Below are positions 1 through 9,019 of a DNA stretch of 64,000 nt, one piece after another (position 1 is the stretch's first letter; the number at the start of each line of letters is the position of its first letter). Location of the stretch: positions 99,765 through 163,764 of the forward strand of contig DBWM01000010.1 in NCBI GenBank assembly GCA_002309015.1. Reading direction: 5' to 3'. The translations under genes were made by a program, and so were the position numbers. This DNA comes from Myxococcales bacterium UBA1238. Lineage in GTDB: Bacteria > Myxococcota_A > Bradymonadia > UBA7976 > UBA1532. The notes beneath the pieces were generated by a model. That model ran no database searches. It was not told where the DNA came from and worked only from the letters and a program-made list of their open reading frames with translations.

Positions 1-3000
1 AATAAATGCGGCGATTTCGTGATTGCGGGCGATGAGCAATGCGATGACGGTTCAGAGCAGGGTATTTTGGATGCAGATACAGGCAGCTATTATGGTTGCC
101 ATGGTTGCCGCATCAACCCCATTCCGGAAGGCAAGCCCTGCAAAGATCTGGATTATTCCTGCGGGGTGACTCCTGATGGAGTGAACCTGGTTTGCGATGC
201 AGCGAAGGATAAATGCATACGAAAAAGCTGCGGCGACCGAATGGTTTCTGCAGGGGAACAATGCGACGACGGCAATCAGATTGCGACCGATGGCTGCCAT
301 GAATGTCAGTTTACGCCTTATAATGGCACAGAGACGGGCTCTGCTCATCCATTCCAATTGAATTTGTCGGCAGATGGACATGCGGAAGTCGTTTTTTCGC
401 TCGATTGGCCGAACGAAGAAGACTGGTTTAAGTTCGAAGTCCCTGAAACCGGTCTGTATACGATTTACACTATGTCTTTAAATGAGAAAGACTGTGCGGG
501 TGATACCGAGCTGTTTCTCTATAATGCAGGCAAAGGACAGATCTCTTACAACGATAACGGCGGCAACCACGGTAAATGCTCCGAGATCAAGTCTGTGCTC
601 TTAACGCCCGGCCTGTATTATGTCAGCGTGCGCGACTATTTTGGAAAGCTGATCCTCGAAGGCGACTGGCTGGTGATTCAAAAAGACAAGGCCCTGGAAA
701 AGGGAGACAGCTGCTCGACCGACCCCCGCAGTCCTGCCTGCAATTACAATTTATGGTGCAGCGAAACGACCCATAAATGTGTTGAAAACACGTGCGGTGA
801 CTTTCACGTGGCTGGCGATGAAGAATGCGATGACGGCGCTCAGGATGAAGATCCCGAGGATGGTTGCAACGCCTGCAAGATGACCGGCATCCCTGTTGGC
901 AAGAGTTGCATCGTCAATGGTCCGATTGAATGTGTATTCAATGCCTATTGCGGCGAAAGTGGCATCTGCGTTGAACATGGTTGCGGCGATGACCGTTTGG
1001 GGCCTCTTGAAGATTGCGATTTCAGCATCAGCGGCACTGTCAGATGCAATGAGCAATGTGTGACCGACGATGTGACCGCACGCTTTAATGCGACTGTTCG
1101 ACCCGATGGCCGTATCGATGCCCTCTATCCGCGCGGTGGCCACAATGACTTTGAAATGACGCTCGATCAGGATGCCTATGTTACGCTCGATACGGGTGAT
1201 CCCTCTTGCTCAGCTGATACGGTGATGACCCTGTCGAAGATCGATCAAGGCCGCATTTTAATTGCAGAAAATGATGATAAACCGGGCAGTACCTGTTCGC
1301 GCATCGAGGTCTTTCTGGAAGCAGGGGTGTACCGCATTTGGGTGCGTAACTATTCGGAATATCTATCAAATCCGGGCTATGAATTCGTGTATCACGCGAA
1401 AACTCTGGCGGCTGCGGGCGCTTCCTGCACGAGCAATGACAACTGCCTTTCGGCCGATAACGCTTGTTGCGAATCGGGTTATTACTGCAGGAATCTGGTT
1501 TGCAGACAACATACCTGCGGTGACGGTGTGATTTCATCTGTTCCCAATGACGAAAGAAAGATCGAGGAATGCGATGACGGTCAGAGTGAAGCACATGATG
1601 TTGAGACCGATGGCTGCTATCACTGCAAGCTGAGACCCATTCCCGATGATTATCCCTGCGTGGCTGACAGTATTTATTCCTGTGAAGCTGAATCCTATTG
1701 CGATGAAGGCGCTGGGAAATGCAAACCCCATGTTTGTGGCGATGGCATTGTGGGAGGAGTGAGTGAACAATGTGACAATGGGCAGAATACGGCGGACGAT
1801 GATCTGAGCGATGGCTGTGCGAGCTGTGTCTTCCAGCCTTACAAAGGAGATCAGGTTTCATCCACAGCTTATGCGCTTACGTTCGACGAAAATGACTTCG
1901 CGCGCGTGGTTTTCACGACCGATATTCCCGGTGAGGTCGATCATTTTTCGTTTGAGATCACTGAAACGACGAATGTGCTCATTTACACAGAAGGTCTCTA
2001 TAAGAATGTGGAAGGGAGCCGTTATCGTCAGAGTCCTTACAGCAAGGATAACGGCAATTGCAGCGGTGATACAGTCCTCGAGCTCTATCGGGACGGTGAT
2101 TTTGATTACCTGGGCAGCAACGACAACGTCAGCCTCTTTAGGGAGACCTTAAATTACTGTTCTCGCCTGGGCGAAGATAATTTCCTGCCGATGGCCAAGT
2201 TGCCGGCGGGTAAATACCGCATTGATGTGTATCAGGCTGACACCGATATCGTGGAACGGATGGGAAACTGGCTGGTTGTGCGTAAGATTCACAAACTGGA
2301 GCCAGGAGATTTATGCATGCGCGACGATGAAGATCAGCCTTGCCCTTATGGCTATGCCTGTAATGGCTCTTGTATGGCAGTGAGATGCGGCGATGGCGTG
2401 GTGAGCCAAGAACTAGGAGAAGAATGCGAGCCTCCAAACAGCGCGACTTGTTCGGATACCTGCCACATCAAACCCCGGGCGACCATCAAACATACGTCCT
2501 CTGAAGATGTAGACAGCATCACCCTGATTCCTGGGACCGATACATATGTCACATCGGGAAGTGTCAGTAGCATAGTATCCATCGAAGGTGGTCATAAAGT
2601 GTTCATCAATGCCATCTCGGGCGCAGCTGATGATGATCAGATCTATTACAATCTGTCGCTGGCAGAGGAGCGCTATGTGGTCATCAAATTGGGACGCAAG
2701 GATCCGAGCAATAGTGAGCAACCCACATGTGCATTTAATAGTGAGATCGATGGCAGCTTTATCATTTCTCAATTGAAAGGCGAACCACCGGCTCAGGGTT
2801 ACTTTGAATACCAGGAAGTCGATGTTTATGTAGATGCTTGCGAGACGTTTAGGGGTCATTTGCCGGCAGGAGAATGGCGCATTAATGTCCGAAATGTGGC
2901 AAACGATGAATTACCCGCGTTCAGCGATTTCACGCTGCTGGTGGTGATTGGGCAGGAGTTGACGCCTGATCAATCTTGTGAAGATAAAGATGCGAGCGAT

Positions 3001-4194
3001 AAAATCATCGATACCGAGGCGATCCCTTGCGCCGTAACCGAAGGTAAGAGCTATTTCTGTGGCAGTAACTCTCACAAATGCGTAGTAGACTGGTGCGGTA
3101 GTGGTTATCAGGGCTTGGCAGAAGAATGCGATTATGGAGACGCGAATGGTAAAGAAGGCAGCAGCTGTTCTTCCACTTGTACATACCGCTATTCCGGGAA
3201 CGTCTTTACGGCGTCCGGAGTTTCATCACAGACAGGGAATGTAGAGGCGAAGGGCGTTTATGAGTATTGGAAGCTGTCATTGACGGGGCCTGCGCTCGTT
3301 TCCATGGAAACAGTCACAAACGATTGTTCTGCATATGCAGTGGGTGACACCTACATGCATCTCTATAGTGCGGCTCTGGGGCAGATCGACGACAAGGAAA
3401 GTCAGCCAACGTTTGATGATATCATATATAATGTAAATTTCTGCTCCCGCCTGGATAATCTTTTGCTCGATGCGGGAGACTACGCGGTTGCTGTATCAGG
3501 TTATAAGACGGGCAGTTATCTCTTAAAGATAAAAATACATTACTTTATTGACAATGATGTGGCATGTGATCGCAAATTCTTCCATGATGTTTACACGGGC
3601 GATATCTGTAATCCAAATCAACATCTCATTTGCTGGATGCAGACTAACGAAAGTGCAGGGATTTGTTCGCAGTATGGCAGCGATCAACTTTATGATGAGG
3701 TCGATACCAGCGAGCAGGACAATGATTCACTGGCAGCGCTCGAATCGAGTACGCAGACCGTTGCTTCGGTCAATTCAGGCTTTAAGGCTTACATGAACGG
3801 TGCTGCCGATACGGATGTCTTTAAGCTCGAATTGGCGGATTCGACCGAACTTTGGGTTTACACCAGCGATGGTGGGCAGGGTTGTCCCGGCGATACGATC
3901 TTAAGGCATAATGGCTCCGGGGCTCAAAATGACGATGTGCCCGGTACCAGCAATCGATGCAGCCAGTTTGTGGAGACCTTTGGTGCGGGCACCCATGCCT
4001 TTACAGTCACCAACGGTGCCGATCGCGCGCTCAATGCCAAGTTTGATTACGTGATCCGCTTTAAAGAGACGCTGCCTGAGAACGCTCCCTGCGATCCCGA
4101 TATGGTCTCAGCCTTCCCGCAAAACCGGTGCCAGAGTGGGACGACCTGTATCGACAGCGACAAAGACGGTAACGGTATCTGCGTAGCGAACTGA
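1..4194 (+). CDS. Giant secreted Cys-rich/PPC-like repeat protein, 5' end cut by window
   Basis: The reading frame is open from base 1 (N-K-C-G-D-F precede the first in-frame GTG at 19), so the true start lies upstream of the window; at least 1397 residues are visible. The protein alternates two modules. One is a short cysteine module of the form CGDxxxxxxEECDDGxxxxxDGCxxC, seen at least seven times, which matches the DUF4215/Myxococcus Cys-rich repeat class. The other is a roughly 100-residue beta-rich unit with 'C-GDT..LY', 'NDN', 'CS' and 'L..G.Y...V', resembling bacterial pre-peptidase C-terminal (PPC) domains, seen about six times. Many paired cysteines imply an extracytoplasmic location. 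No sorting tail is present at the C-terminus and no catalytic domain is visible. An adhesive or surface role is inference only. Confidence 0.85.
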   Translation, partial: NKCGDFVIAGDEQCDDGSEQGILDADTGSYYGCHGCRINPIPEGKPCKDLDYSCGVTPDGVNLVCDAAKDKCIRKSCGDRMVSAGEQCDDGNQIATDGCHECQFTPYNGTETGSAHPFQLNLSADGHAEVVFSLDWPNEEDWFKFEVPETGLYTIYTMSLNEKDCAGDTELFLYNAGKGQISYNDNGGNHGKCSEIKSVLLTPGLYYVSVRDYFGKLILEGDWLVIQKDKALEKGDSCSTDPRSPACNYNLWCSETTHKCVENTCGDFHVAGDEECDDGAQDEDPEDGCNACKMTGIPVGKSCIVNGPIECVFNAYCGESGICVEHGCGDDRLGPLEDCDFSISGTVRCNEQCVTDDVTARFNATVRPDGRIDALYPRGGHNDFEMTLDQDAYVTLDTGDPSCSADTVMTLSKIDQGRILIAENDDKPGSTCSRIEVFLEAGVYRIWVRNYSEYLSNPGYEFVYHAKTLAAAGASCTSNDNCLSADNACCESGYYCRNLVCRQHTCGDGVISSVPNDERKIEECDDGQSEAHDVETDGCYHCKLRPIPDDYPCVADSIYSCEAESYCDEGAGKCKPHVCGDGIVGGVSEQCDNGQNTADDDLSDGCASCVFQPYKGDQVSSTAYALTFDENDFARVVFTTDIPGEVDHFSFEITETTNVLIYTEGLYKNVEGSRYRQSPYSKDNGNCSGDTVLELYRDGDFDYLGSNDNVSLFRETLNYCSRLGEDNFLPMAKLPAGKYRIDVYQADTDIVERMGNWLVVRKIHKLEPGDLCMRDDEDQPCPYGYACNGSCMAVRCGDGVVSQELGEECEPPNSATCSDTCHIKPRATIKHTSSEDVDSITLIPGTDTYVTSGSVSSIVSIEGGHKVFINAISGAADDDQIYYNLSLAEERYVVIKLGRKDPSNSEQPTCAFNSEIDGSFIISQLKGEPPAQGYFEYQEVDVYVDACETFRGHLPAGEWRINVRNVANDELPAFSDFTLLVVIGQELTPDQSCEDKDASDKIIDTEAIPCAVTEGKSYFCGSNSHKCVVDWCGSGYQGLAEECDYGDANGKEGSSCSSTCTYRYSGNVFTASGVSSQTGNVEAKGVYEYWKLSLTGPALVSMETVTNDCSAYAVGDTYMHLYSAALGQIDDKESQPTFDDIIYNVNFCSRLDNLLLDAGDYAVAVSGYKTGSYLLKIKIHYFIDNDVACDRKFFHDVYTGDICNPNQHLICWMQTNESAGICSQYGSDQLYDEVDTSEQDNDSLAALESSTQTVASVNSGFKAYMNGAADTDVFKLELADSTELWVYTSDGGQGCPGDTILRHNGSGAQNDDVPGTSNRCSQFVETFGAGTHAFTVTNGADRALNAKFDYVIRFKETLPENAPCDPDMVSAFPQNRCQSGTTCIDSDKDGNGICVAN

Positions 4195-4266
4195 TCCCGC
4201 CAGAGCTTTCCTTTCCTCCATCCTCTCCATACATTTTCACTCTTTTTTTAAATCATCCTTTGCGGT

Positions 4267-4301
4267 AACACGCGCCTCTCTTTTTTGGGGAGGGCGTGTT
4301 G
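4267..4301 (+). promoter_or_regulatory. Hairpin overlapping the ribosome binding site of the DUF2062 gene
   Basis: Bases 4267-4278 (AACACGCGCCTC) can pair with 4290-4300 (GAGGGCGTGTT), giving an 11-bp stem with one bulged base and a loop of about 11 nt. The right arm covers part of the Shine-Dalgarno-like GGGGAGGG (4287-4294) and the GTG start at 4296. It could therefore limit translation. It has no T-run after it, so it is a poor intrinsic terminator for the upstream gene. Function is inferred from pairing alone. Confidence 0.4.
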
Positions 4302-4847
4302 AGTTATTGGACGAAAATAAAGGCCGCAGTTCAGCAGGCCTGGCATTCGCTGGTGCATCTGGATGACACTCCGCATCGGATCGCCTGGGGATCTGCACTG
4401 GGCATGTTTGTGGCTTTTTTGCCCATTGTGGGCATCCAGATGGCCACTTCTGCTTTGCTGGCCAAGATTTTTCGTGGAAATGTGACCGCCAGTTTGCCCT
4501 GGGCCTGGATCACCAATCCGATCACCATTCCACCGATTTACTATGGCACTTTTAAGTTGGGTGCTTTGTTTACGGGTGATGAAATCACTTTTGACGCCAT
4601 TTCAACCAAATTCACCACCATCGGCGATATGGGGTTTTGGCGCAGTATTTATGAAGGCTATCGCGTCATTCTCGACATCTTCGGACCGATGGTGATCGGC
4701 GGCGTGATCGCGGGTGCTTTCTTTGGAGCCATTACCTATTTTTCGGTCAAAACGGTGGTCATTCGCCTGCGCAGGGACTCTTCTGCTAAACAAGCCGGCA
4801 TCACATCTCCCTCCGAAGATCCTTCGATCTCTACTTCCTCTCATTGA
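4296..4847 (+). CDS. DUF2062 family membrane protein
   Basis: This 183-residue protein has the DUF2062 signature: an N-terminal amphipathic segment, then 'GSALGMFVAFLPIVGIQM', a hydrophobic helix and 'WITNPITIPPIYYGTFKLG', followed by a third hydrophobic segment near residues 125-155 and a basic, Ser-rich tail. It is probably an inner-membrane protein with three or so helices. The family's biochemical function is not established. Start is GTG 4296, or TTG 4299 three bases later; the GGGGAGGG just upstream serves either. It stands alone, about 100 bp after the giant Cys-rich gene and before a repeat-filled gap. Confidence 0.85.
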   Translation: MLSYWTKIKAAVQQAWHSLVHLDDTPHRIAWGSALGMFVAFLPIVGIQMATSALLAKIFRGNVTASLPWAWITNPITIPPIYYGTFKLGALFTGDEITFDAISTKFTTIGDMGFWRSIYEGYRVILDIFGPMVIGGVIAGAFFGAITYFSVKTVVIRLRRDSSAKQAGITSPSEDPSISTSSH

Positions 4848-5240
4848 TGAGCTGAGCCTTTGAACTCATTTTCCGGTATTCCTTGAATCGGGAACCGGGA
4901 AACGGGAAATCCATTGAACTTACAATGGAAGATCATTGTTTAAGGTTTCGGGATCCTTTCCCGGGTCTGTGGGTTATTCATCTGCTGCGGGCCGTGATCC
5001 AATCCTTGTTCAGGCAACATTGAATCACGGCGCGGGCAACATTGAATCACGGCGCAGGCAACATTGAATCACGGCGCGGGCAACAATGTATCACGGCGCG
5101 GGCAACATTGGATCACGGCGCAGGCAACAATGGATCACGGCGCGGGCAACAATGGATCCTGCTTTGAGGAAGAATTTATCCTGAAAGAGGGATCATCAGA
5201 AGAAGGGAAGGCGGGCTTTTAAAGATCCTGAAGGCGGGAT
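4848..5240. other. Gene-free interval carrying a tandem repeat
   Basis: No supported gene lies here. The left part has loosely repeated purine-rich sequence (CGGGAA.CGGGAA near 4887-4910). The centre holds the 22-bp tandem array described separately (5011-5157), with an inverted 13-base copy of its core at about 4991-5003. The interval lies between a plus-strand gene and the 3' end of a minus-strand gene, so it is a convergent intergenic region. I see no convincing T-tailed terminator. Confidence 0.6.
5011..5157. repeat. 22-bp direct tandem repeat, about 6.7 copies
   Basis: The unit is close to C[AG]GGCAACA[TA]TGAATCACGGCG, exactly 22 bp, with copies starting at 5011, 5033, 5055, 5077, 5099, 5121 and a partial at 5143. 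Copies differ at a few fixed positions (CAGG/CGGG, ATTG/AATG, GAATC/GGATC/GTATC), indicating some age. There are no unique spacers, so this is not CRISPR. An inverted partial copy (GCCGTGATCCAAT) sits just upstream. The 22-bp period is about two helical turns, which would put every copy on the same DNA face. Confidence 0.9.
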
Positions 5241-5699
5241 TTAATGGGCTTCAATGTGAATGGCTGCGTCTTTGTCTTCGGTGGAGCTGTCTTCAGTTTG
5301 TTCGGTGCTTTCTGCATCCTGGTCGGGTACGGAGGCGTCGCCTGAGGCTTGTTGTGAGTCGTCGCGTTTATTGGATTTTTGGCCCACGAAACAAGCAGCG
5401 CCCTTCCATTTGGTGTGGTAAAGCTCGCAGGCGGCATTGCAGCTGTCCTTGGCTGAAATGCATCTGCCTACGCTTTCACATTCACCGTCCTCGCCGCATA
5501 CAAGCTCACAATGTCCATAGCGTACAGTTTGTCCGTCTGCGCAATCGCATTCCATGTCGCATTCGATATTGGAAACACAGGTGAGTTTGGCGGGTTCCTG
5601 TCCGTCGCATTTATCTTCTTCGCAACCCCAGAATCCGAAGCCCAGGGCGAGGAGCGCCAGGGCGGCAAAGGGGGATCGTGAGTTCAATCGGGTCAGCAT
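5241..5699 (-). CDS. Small Cys-rich lipoprotein of unknown function
   Basis: I place the start at ATG 5697-5699, preceded by GGAGG (5713-5717 on the plus strand), giving 152 residues. The open frame continues upstream to 5819, but that part would overlap the divergent DUF4491 gene and lacks a signal sequence. The protein starts with a basic N-terminus, a hydrophobic run rich in Ala/Leu/Gly, and Cys26 after F-W-G, an imperfect lipobox. The mature part has about 16 cysteines in a compact domain ('CDCADGQTVRYGHCELVCG'), then an acidic Asp/Glu/Ser/Thr-rich C-terminal tail. Disulfide-stabilised and probably outer-membrane or periplasmic. I recognise no family. Confidence 0.7.
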   Translation of the reverse strand: MLTRLNSRSPFAALALLALGFGFWGCEEDKCDGQEPAKLTCVSNIECDMECDCADGQTVRYGHCELVCGEDGECESVGRCISAKDSCNAACELYHTKWKGAACFVGQKSNKRDDSQQASGDASVPDQDAESTEQTEDSSTEDKDAAIHIEAH

Positions 5700-5804
5700 C
5701 GTTTCAAATGGGCCTCCATCTTGAGTCAATTGATTTTTCTTATACCAGTCGCGCGCGGTATCGCCTATAGAGCGGCAGCATTTTCTTTCAGAAAAGAGGG
5801 CTCG

Positions 5805-6101
5805 ATGTTTCATTGGCAAGGGATTCTGGTGGGGTTAGGCTGCTTTTTGATGATCGGCCTGCTGCATCCGGTGGTGATTTGGGGCGAATATTACTTTGGA
5901 AAGCGCATCTGGCCGATTTTTTTGCTGCTGGGCATCGGCTGCGTGATCTTCTCCGGCTTGACTTCAAGCCTCGTCGCGTCGAGTCTGATTGCGGTCTTGG
6001 GCTTTTGCTTTTTTTGGTGCATTCTAGAGCTCTTTCATCAGGAACGGCGTGTGCAGAAGGGCTGGTTTCCCAAAAATCCGAAGCGAACGTACAAAGAGTG
6101 A
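5805..6101 (+). CDS. DUF4491 family membrane protein
   Basis: The protein starts at ATG 5805 behind AGAGGG and runs 98 residues. The first helix 'MFHWQGILVGLGCFLMIGLLHPVVI', then 'GEYYFGKRIWPIFLLLGIG', a third helix and the terminal 'RVQKGWFPKNPKR' match the DUF4491 family closely along its whole length. Three transmembrane helices are visible. The function of the family is unknown. In my experience the family is commonest in Bacteroidetes and Firmicutes, so its presence in a myxobacterial context is a mild sign of transfer. The gene diverges from the lipoprotein gene at 5699, sharing a 105-bp promoter region, and precedes the protease cluster by 23 bp. Confidence 0.85.
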   Translation: MFHWQGILVGLGCFLMIGLLHPVVIWGEYYFGKRIWPIFLLLGIGCVIFSGLTSSLVASSLIAVLGFCFFWCILELFHQERRVQKGWFPKNPKRTYKE

Positions 6102-6124
6102 CGCGCGATCCGAAGGAGTTTTAA

Positions 6125-7669
6125 GTGAAAAAGGCGTTTTATCTTGCAGGACTTGCGGCTTTGGCTTTGGGCTGCTCGACTCATGAAGATGCGGCAAAGC
6201 CTTTAAAATCACATACGCAAGCGATCTATCACGGTTCGCGCACGCCGACGGTGGTCTCGATGACGGACGGACAACTGCTGGCTCTGGGGTGGCTGCACAG
6301 CCTGTCGCGACCTGTCAGCTCCTATTGTTCGGGCACCATCATTGCGCCCCGCCTGGTGGCGACTGCAAAGCATTGCTTTGACGAAAACTCCCGCGCGGTG
6401 AGCATCGGATTCAGCGTGGGCCAATTGCGCGAGGAACCCGTACATACCTTTACGCTCAATACTTTTTTGCTTCACGAAACCCGCGATGTGGCGCTTTTGG
6501 TGCTCGCGGAAGATGCGACCGAGGTTGTGCCCGGGCTTACGCCGATCCCGTTTAACCGAACCGCGATGACGAGGGCCGATGAAGGGCGCATGGTGCAGGC
6601 TGCAGGTTATGGCCGGACCGACAACGGCGCTACGGGTCGATTCTTTGCCGAGGTCAAGCTCACCGGGGTGACGGACGAGATGATCATCGTAGACGGCATG
6701 GGGCGTCAGGGCATCTGCAGCGGCGATTCCGGGGGACCTGCGCTCCTCATGCAGTCGGGAGAATTGGCGGTTGTGGCTGTCGAGACCGAGGGCAGCAGCA
6801 CCTGCGTGGGTCAGGACAGCATGACGCGCCTAGATCAGGTGGCCGAATGGATCGACTCCGTGGATCCCGAAAATGTGATACTGACCGACTGCGAGGCGAT
6901 CGGTCCCAAAGGCCGTTGCGTGGGCAATGTGGCTTTATGGTGCGAAACCACTGGCGTGATGCCCTATCGTTGCGCCGACTGGGGACAAATCTGCGGCTAC
7001 GACGAGCGAAAGGATCGCTATTACTGCATCGATAAACCCAACAACTGCGGCGATGTGCCCGAAGAAGGCCGTTGCAGCGAGACGGGCGTCGAATGGTGCG
7101 AAGATGGCGAGGTGATGACCGAAAACTGCGCGGAGAGCGAGCTGGTCTGCCATTTCGACGAGCAACTGGGCTATTACTGCGCCATGCCTTGCAGCGAAGA
7201 AGAATCCGTTTGTGAAGATCTGATTTGGCGCAGCTGCAAAGAGGGCTTTTGGACTTCGCAGGATTGCGCCGCGAGCGAAAAACTCTGCCTGGCCGACATG
7301 GGTTGCGTCACAGAAGAAGAATATGAAGATGCGGCTCTTGCGGACGCCCTGGTGCCGGATGCGGAGTTGGAGGACGCCGATTCAGAGGACGCCGATTCAG
7401 AAGACGCCGAGTTGCTGGATGCAGATTTGGAAGACGCGGAACCTGTGGAAGATGCTGAGCTTTTGCAGGATGCGGCGAAGCAGGATGCAGCGGTTGTCCC
7501 CGATGCGGCGAAACAGGATGCAGCGGTTGTCCCCGATGCGTCAACGGATTCGGATTCCGGCGGATCCGATGGATGCAGCGCTTTACCGCAATCTGGCGGC
7601 CCTGCATGGCTTTGGGCTGGTTTAGGTCTTTTGGCGATCGCTCCAGGAAGGCGTTTGCGAAAAAAATGA
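6125..7669 (+). CDS. S1-family serine protease lipoprotein with Cys modules and MYXO-CTERM-like tail
   Basis: Starts at GTG 6125 after AAGGAG. Residues 1-17 form a lipoprotein signal (L-A-L-G-C17). The chymotrypsin-fold domain (about 34-245) shows His83 (ATAKHC), Asp121 (RDVALLVL) and Ser202 (CSGDSGGP). The mature N-terminus would be I-Y-H-G, a variant of the usual IVGG. The position equivalent to trypsin Asp189 is Gly, so cleavage after Lys/Arg is unlikely. Two or three six-Cys modules follow (about 255-395), then an acidic 'EDADSEDA'-type repeat and two copies of KQDAAVVPDAA, then GCSALP, a hydrophobic helix and Arg/Lys cluster. First of three adjacent paralogues. Probably an active cell-surface protease. 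Confidence 0.9.
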   Translation: MKKAFYLAGLAALALGCSTHEDAAKPLKSHTQAIYHGSRTPTVVSMTDGQLLALGWLHSLSRPVSSYCSGTIIAPRLVATAKHCFDENSRAVSIGFSVGQLREEPVHTFTLNTFLLHETRDVALLVLAEDATEVVPGLTPIPFNRTAMTRADEGRMVQAAGYGRTDNGATGRFFAEVKLTGVTDEMIIVDGMGRQGICSGDSGGPALLMQSGELAVVAVETEGSSTCVGQDSMTRLDQVAEWIDSVDPENVILTDCEAIGPKGRCVGNVALWCETTGVMPYRCADWGQICGYDERKDRYYCIDKPNNCGDVPEEGRCSETGVEWCEDGEVMTENCAESELVCHFDEQLGYYCAMPCSEEESVCEDLIWRSCKEGFWTSQDCAASEKLCLADMGCVTEEEYEDAALADALVPDAELEDADSEDADSEDAELLDADLEDAEPVEDAELLQDAAKQDAAVVPDAAKQDAAVVPDASTDSDSGGSDGCSALPQSGGPAWLWAGLGLLAIAPGRRLRKK

Positions 7670-7687
7670 TGCAGGAGAAGATCTGAA

Positions 7688-8785
7688 ATGTTGCGCAATG
7701 CCTTGGTTTTATGGAGTGCGTTTTCACTTGTGGCCTGCCAGGCACCGGAAGATGCGCCGCAAGTGGCGACTGTAAATCGAGCGATCGTCAATGGATCCCG
7801 AACGCATCACAGCGAGATTGTGCCGTTGAGCGAGGGGCAGCTGAAAGCCTTTGGATATCTTCACAAATCGGGCCAGGAAACGCGCATGTTTTGTACGGGT
7901 ACCCTCATCGGACCGCGTCTGGTGGTGACCGCCCGGCATTGCGTGCATGACGATGAGCATTGTGTGGACAAAGAGGAGAGGGTCACCTGTACCGATGGTG
8001 ATTTAAAGCCGCAGCAGGTTCAGTTTTCGATCGGTCAATTGAACGCAGAACCGGATCACACGTTTCCGGTATCAAAGATTCACTACCGTACAGATGCAGA
8101 TCTCGCGGTCTTAATCCTTTCGCAGGACGCCACAGTGGTGGTGCCCGGACTGACGCCGCTCTCCTGGAATCGCAACGCTTCGCTTTCGGAGTTTGTGGAG
8201 CAGAAGATCGAGGTGGTGGGTTATGGCAATAACGCGCCCAACGGCGGCAAGGATTATTTTAATGGCCGCTTTTTTGCGGATTTAAAGTTTGCCAAACTCG
8301 ACGATCGCTATGTCTGGGTGGACGGTGAGGGTGAGAAGGGGCTTTGCGATGGCGATTCCGGAGGGCCCGCATTGCTGACGATCGATGGGGAAGCGGTTGT
8401 GGTCGCGGTGGAATCTTTGGGCGAGGAAACCTGCCTGGGACTGGATAAGATGACTCGCCTCGACGGGTTTGCCGAATGGATTGAAGACCTCGATTCCGAC
8501 GTTGAGACTTCGGATTGCGGGGGGGTGGATTACGCGGGCTATTGCGAAGACAGCAGGGTCATTTGGTGTGAAGACGGTCAGCTTTGGCATTACGACTGCG
8601 ACAGTGATGGCCTGAGATGCGGCTACGATGGGGAGGGATACAACTGCCTCGATGAGGGGAGTGAATGGCTTTGGGGTGAAGGTGAGGATGGCTGCGGAAT
8701 GATGCCGCATCGCGGTGGGATCAGTCTGTTTTGGCTTTGTGTCTTGGGCGTTTCCGCCGTAAGAATCCATCGTCGCAAACGGTGA
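7688..8785 (+). CDS. S1-family serine protease lipoprotein, second paralogue
   Basis: ATG 7688 is preceded by AGGAGA, 18 bp after the first protease, so the two are probably co-transcribed. Lipobox L-V-A-C17. The protease domain begins at I-V-N-G-S-R (33-38) and carries His84, Asp138 and Ser224 in CDGDSGGP. It has an extra Cys-containing insertion near residues 90-105 not found in its neighbours. Gly occupies the trypsin-189 position. Only one C-terminal six-Cys module is present (about 276-315, 'CGGVDYAGYCEDSRVIWC'), with almost no linker before the GCGMMP motif, hydrophobic helix and RRKR end. It is therefore the shortest member. The catalytic triad is intact. Confidence 0.9.
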   Translation: MLRNALVLWSAFSLVACQAPEDAPQVATVNRAIVNGSRTHHSEIVPLSEGQLKAFGYLHKSGQETRMFCTGTLIGPRLVVTARHCVHDDEHCVDKEERVTCTDGDLKPQQVQFSIGQLNAEPDHTFPVSKIHYRTDADLAVLILSQDATVVVPGLTPLSWNRNASLSEFVEQKIEVVGYGNNAPNGGKDYFNGRFFADLKFAKLDDRYVWVDGEGEKGLCDGDSGGPALLTIDGEAVVVAVESLGEETCLGLDKMTRLDGFAEWIEDLDSDVETSDCGGVDYAGYCEDSRVIWCEDGQLWHYDCDSDGLRCGYDGEGYNCLDEGSEWLWGEGEDGCGMMPHRGGISLFWLCVLGVSAVRIHRRKR

Positions 8786-9019
8786 TTCGACGCGCTCTTC
8801 GGATTCATCGGGGCAATCTTTCGCCCTTTGACGGTCTTCACCGCATTTTTTTGAAATCCACCCGATTTATCTCTTCTTTCACCCTCAAAACGGTTGTACG
8901 TTAACGGCGTTTGGTGCCTAACGGGCGATCGTGTTTCACTTTTGGGTCGCCAGTTTGACTTGAGAAGCCGATCTTTCATTGGGCAATGACCTTTGGCTTT
9001 ACCTTCATAAGGAGATGAC

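Noticed and set aside
5011..5157. Possible CRISPR array
   Set aside because: Copies are directly adjacent with no unique spacers and no cas genes nearby; it is a simple tandem repeat.
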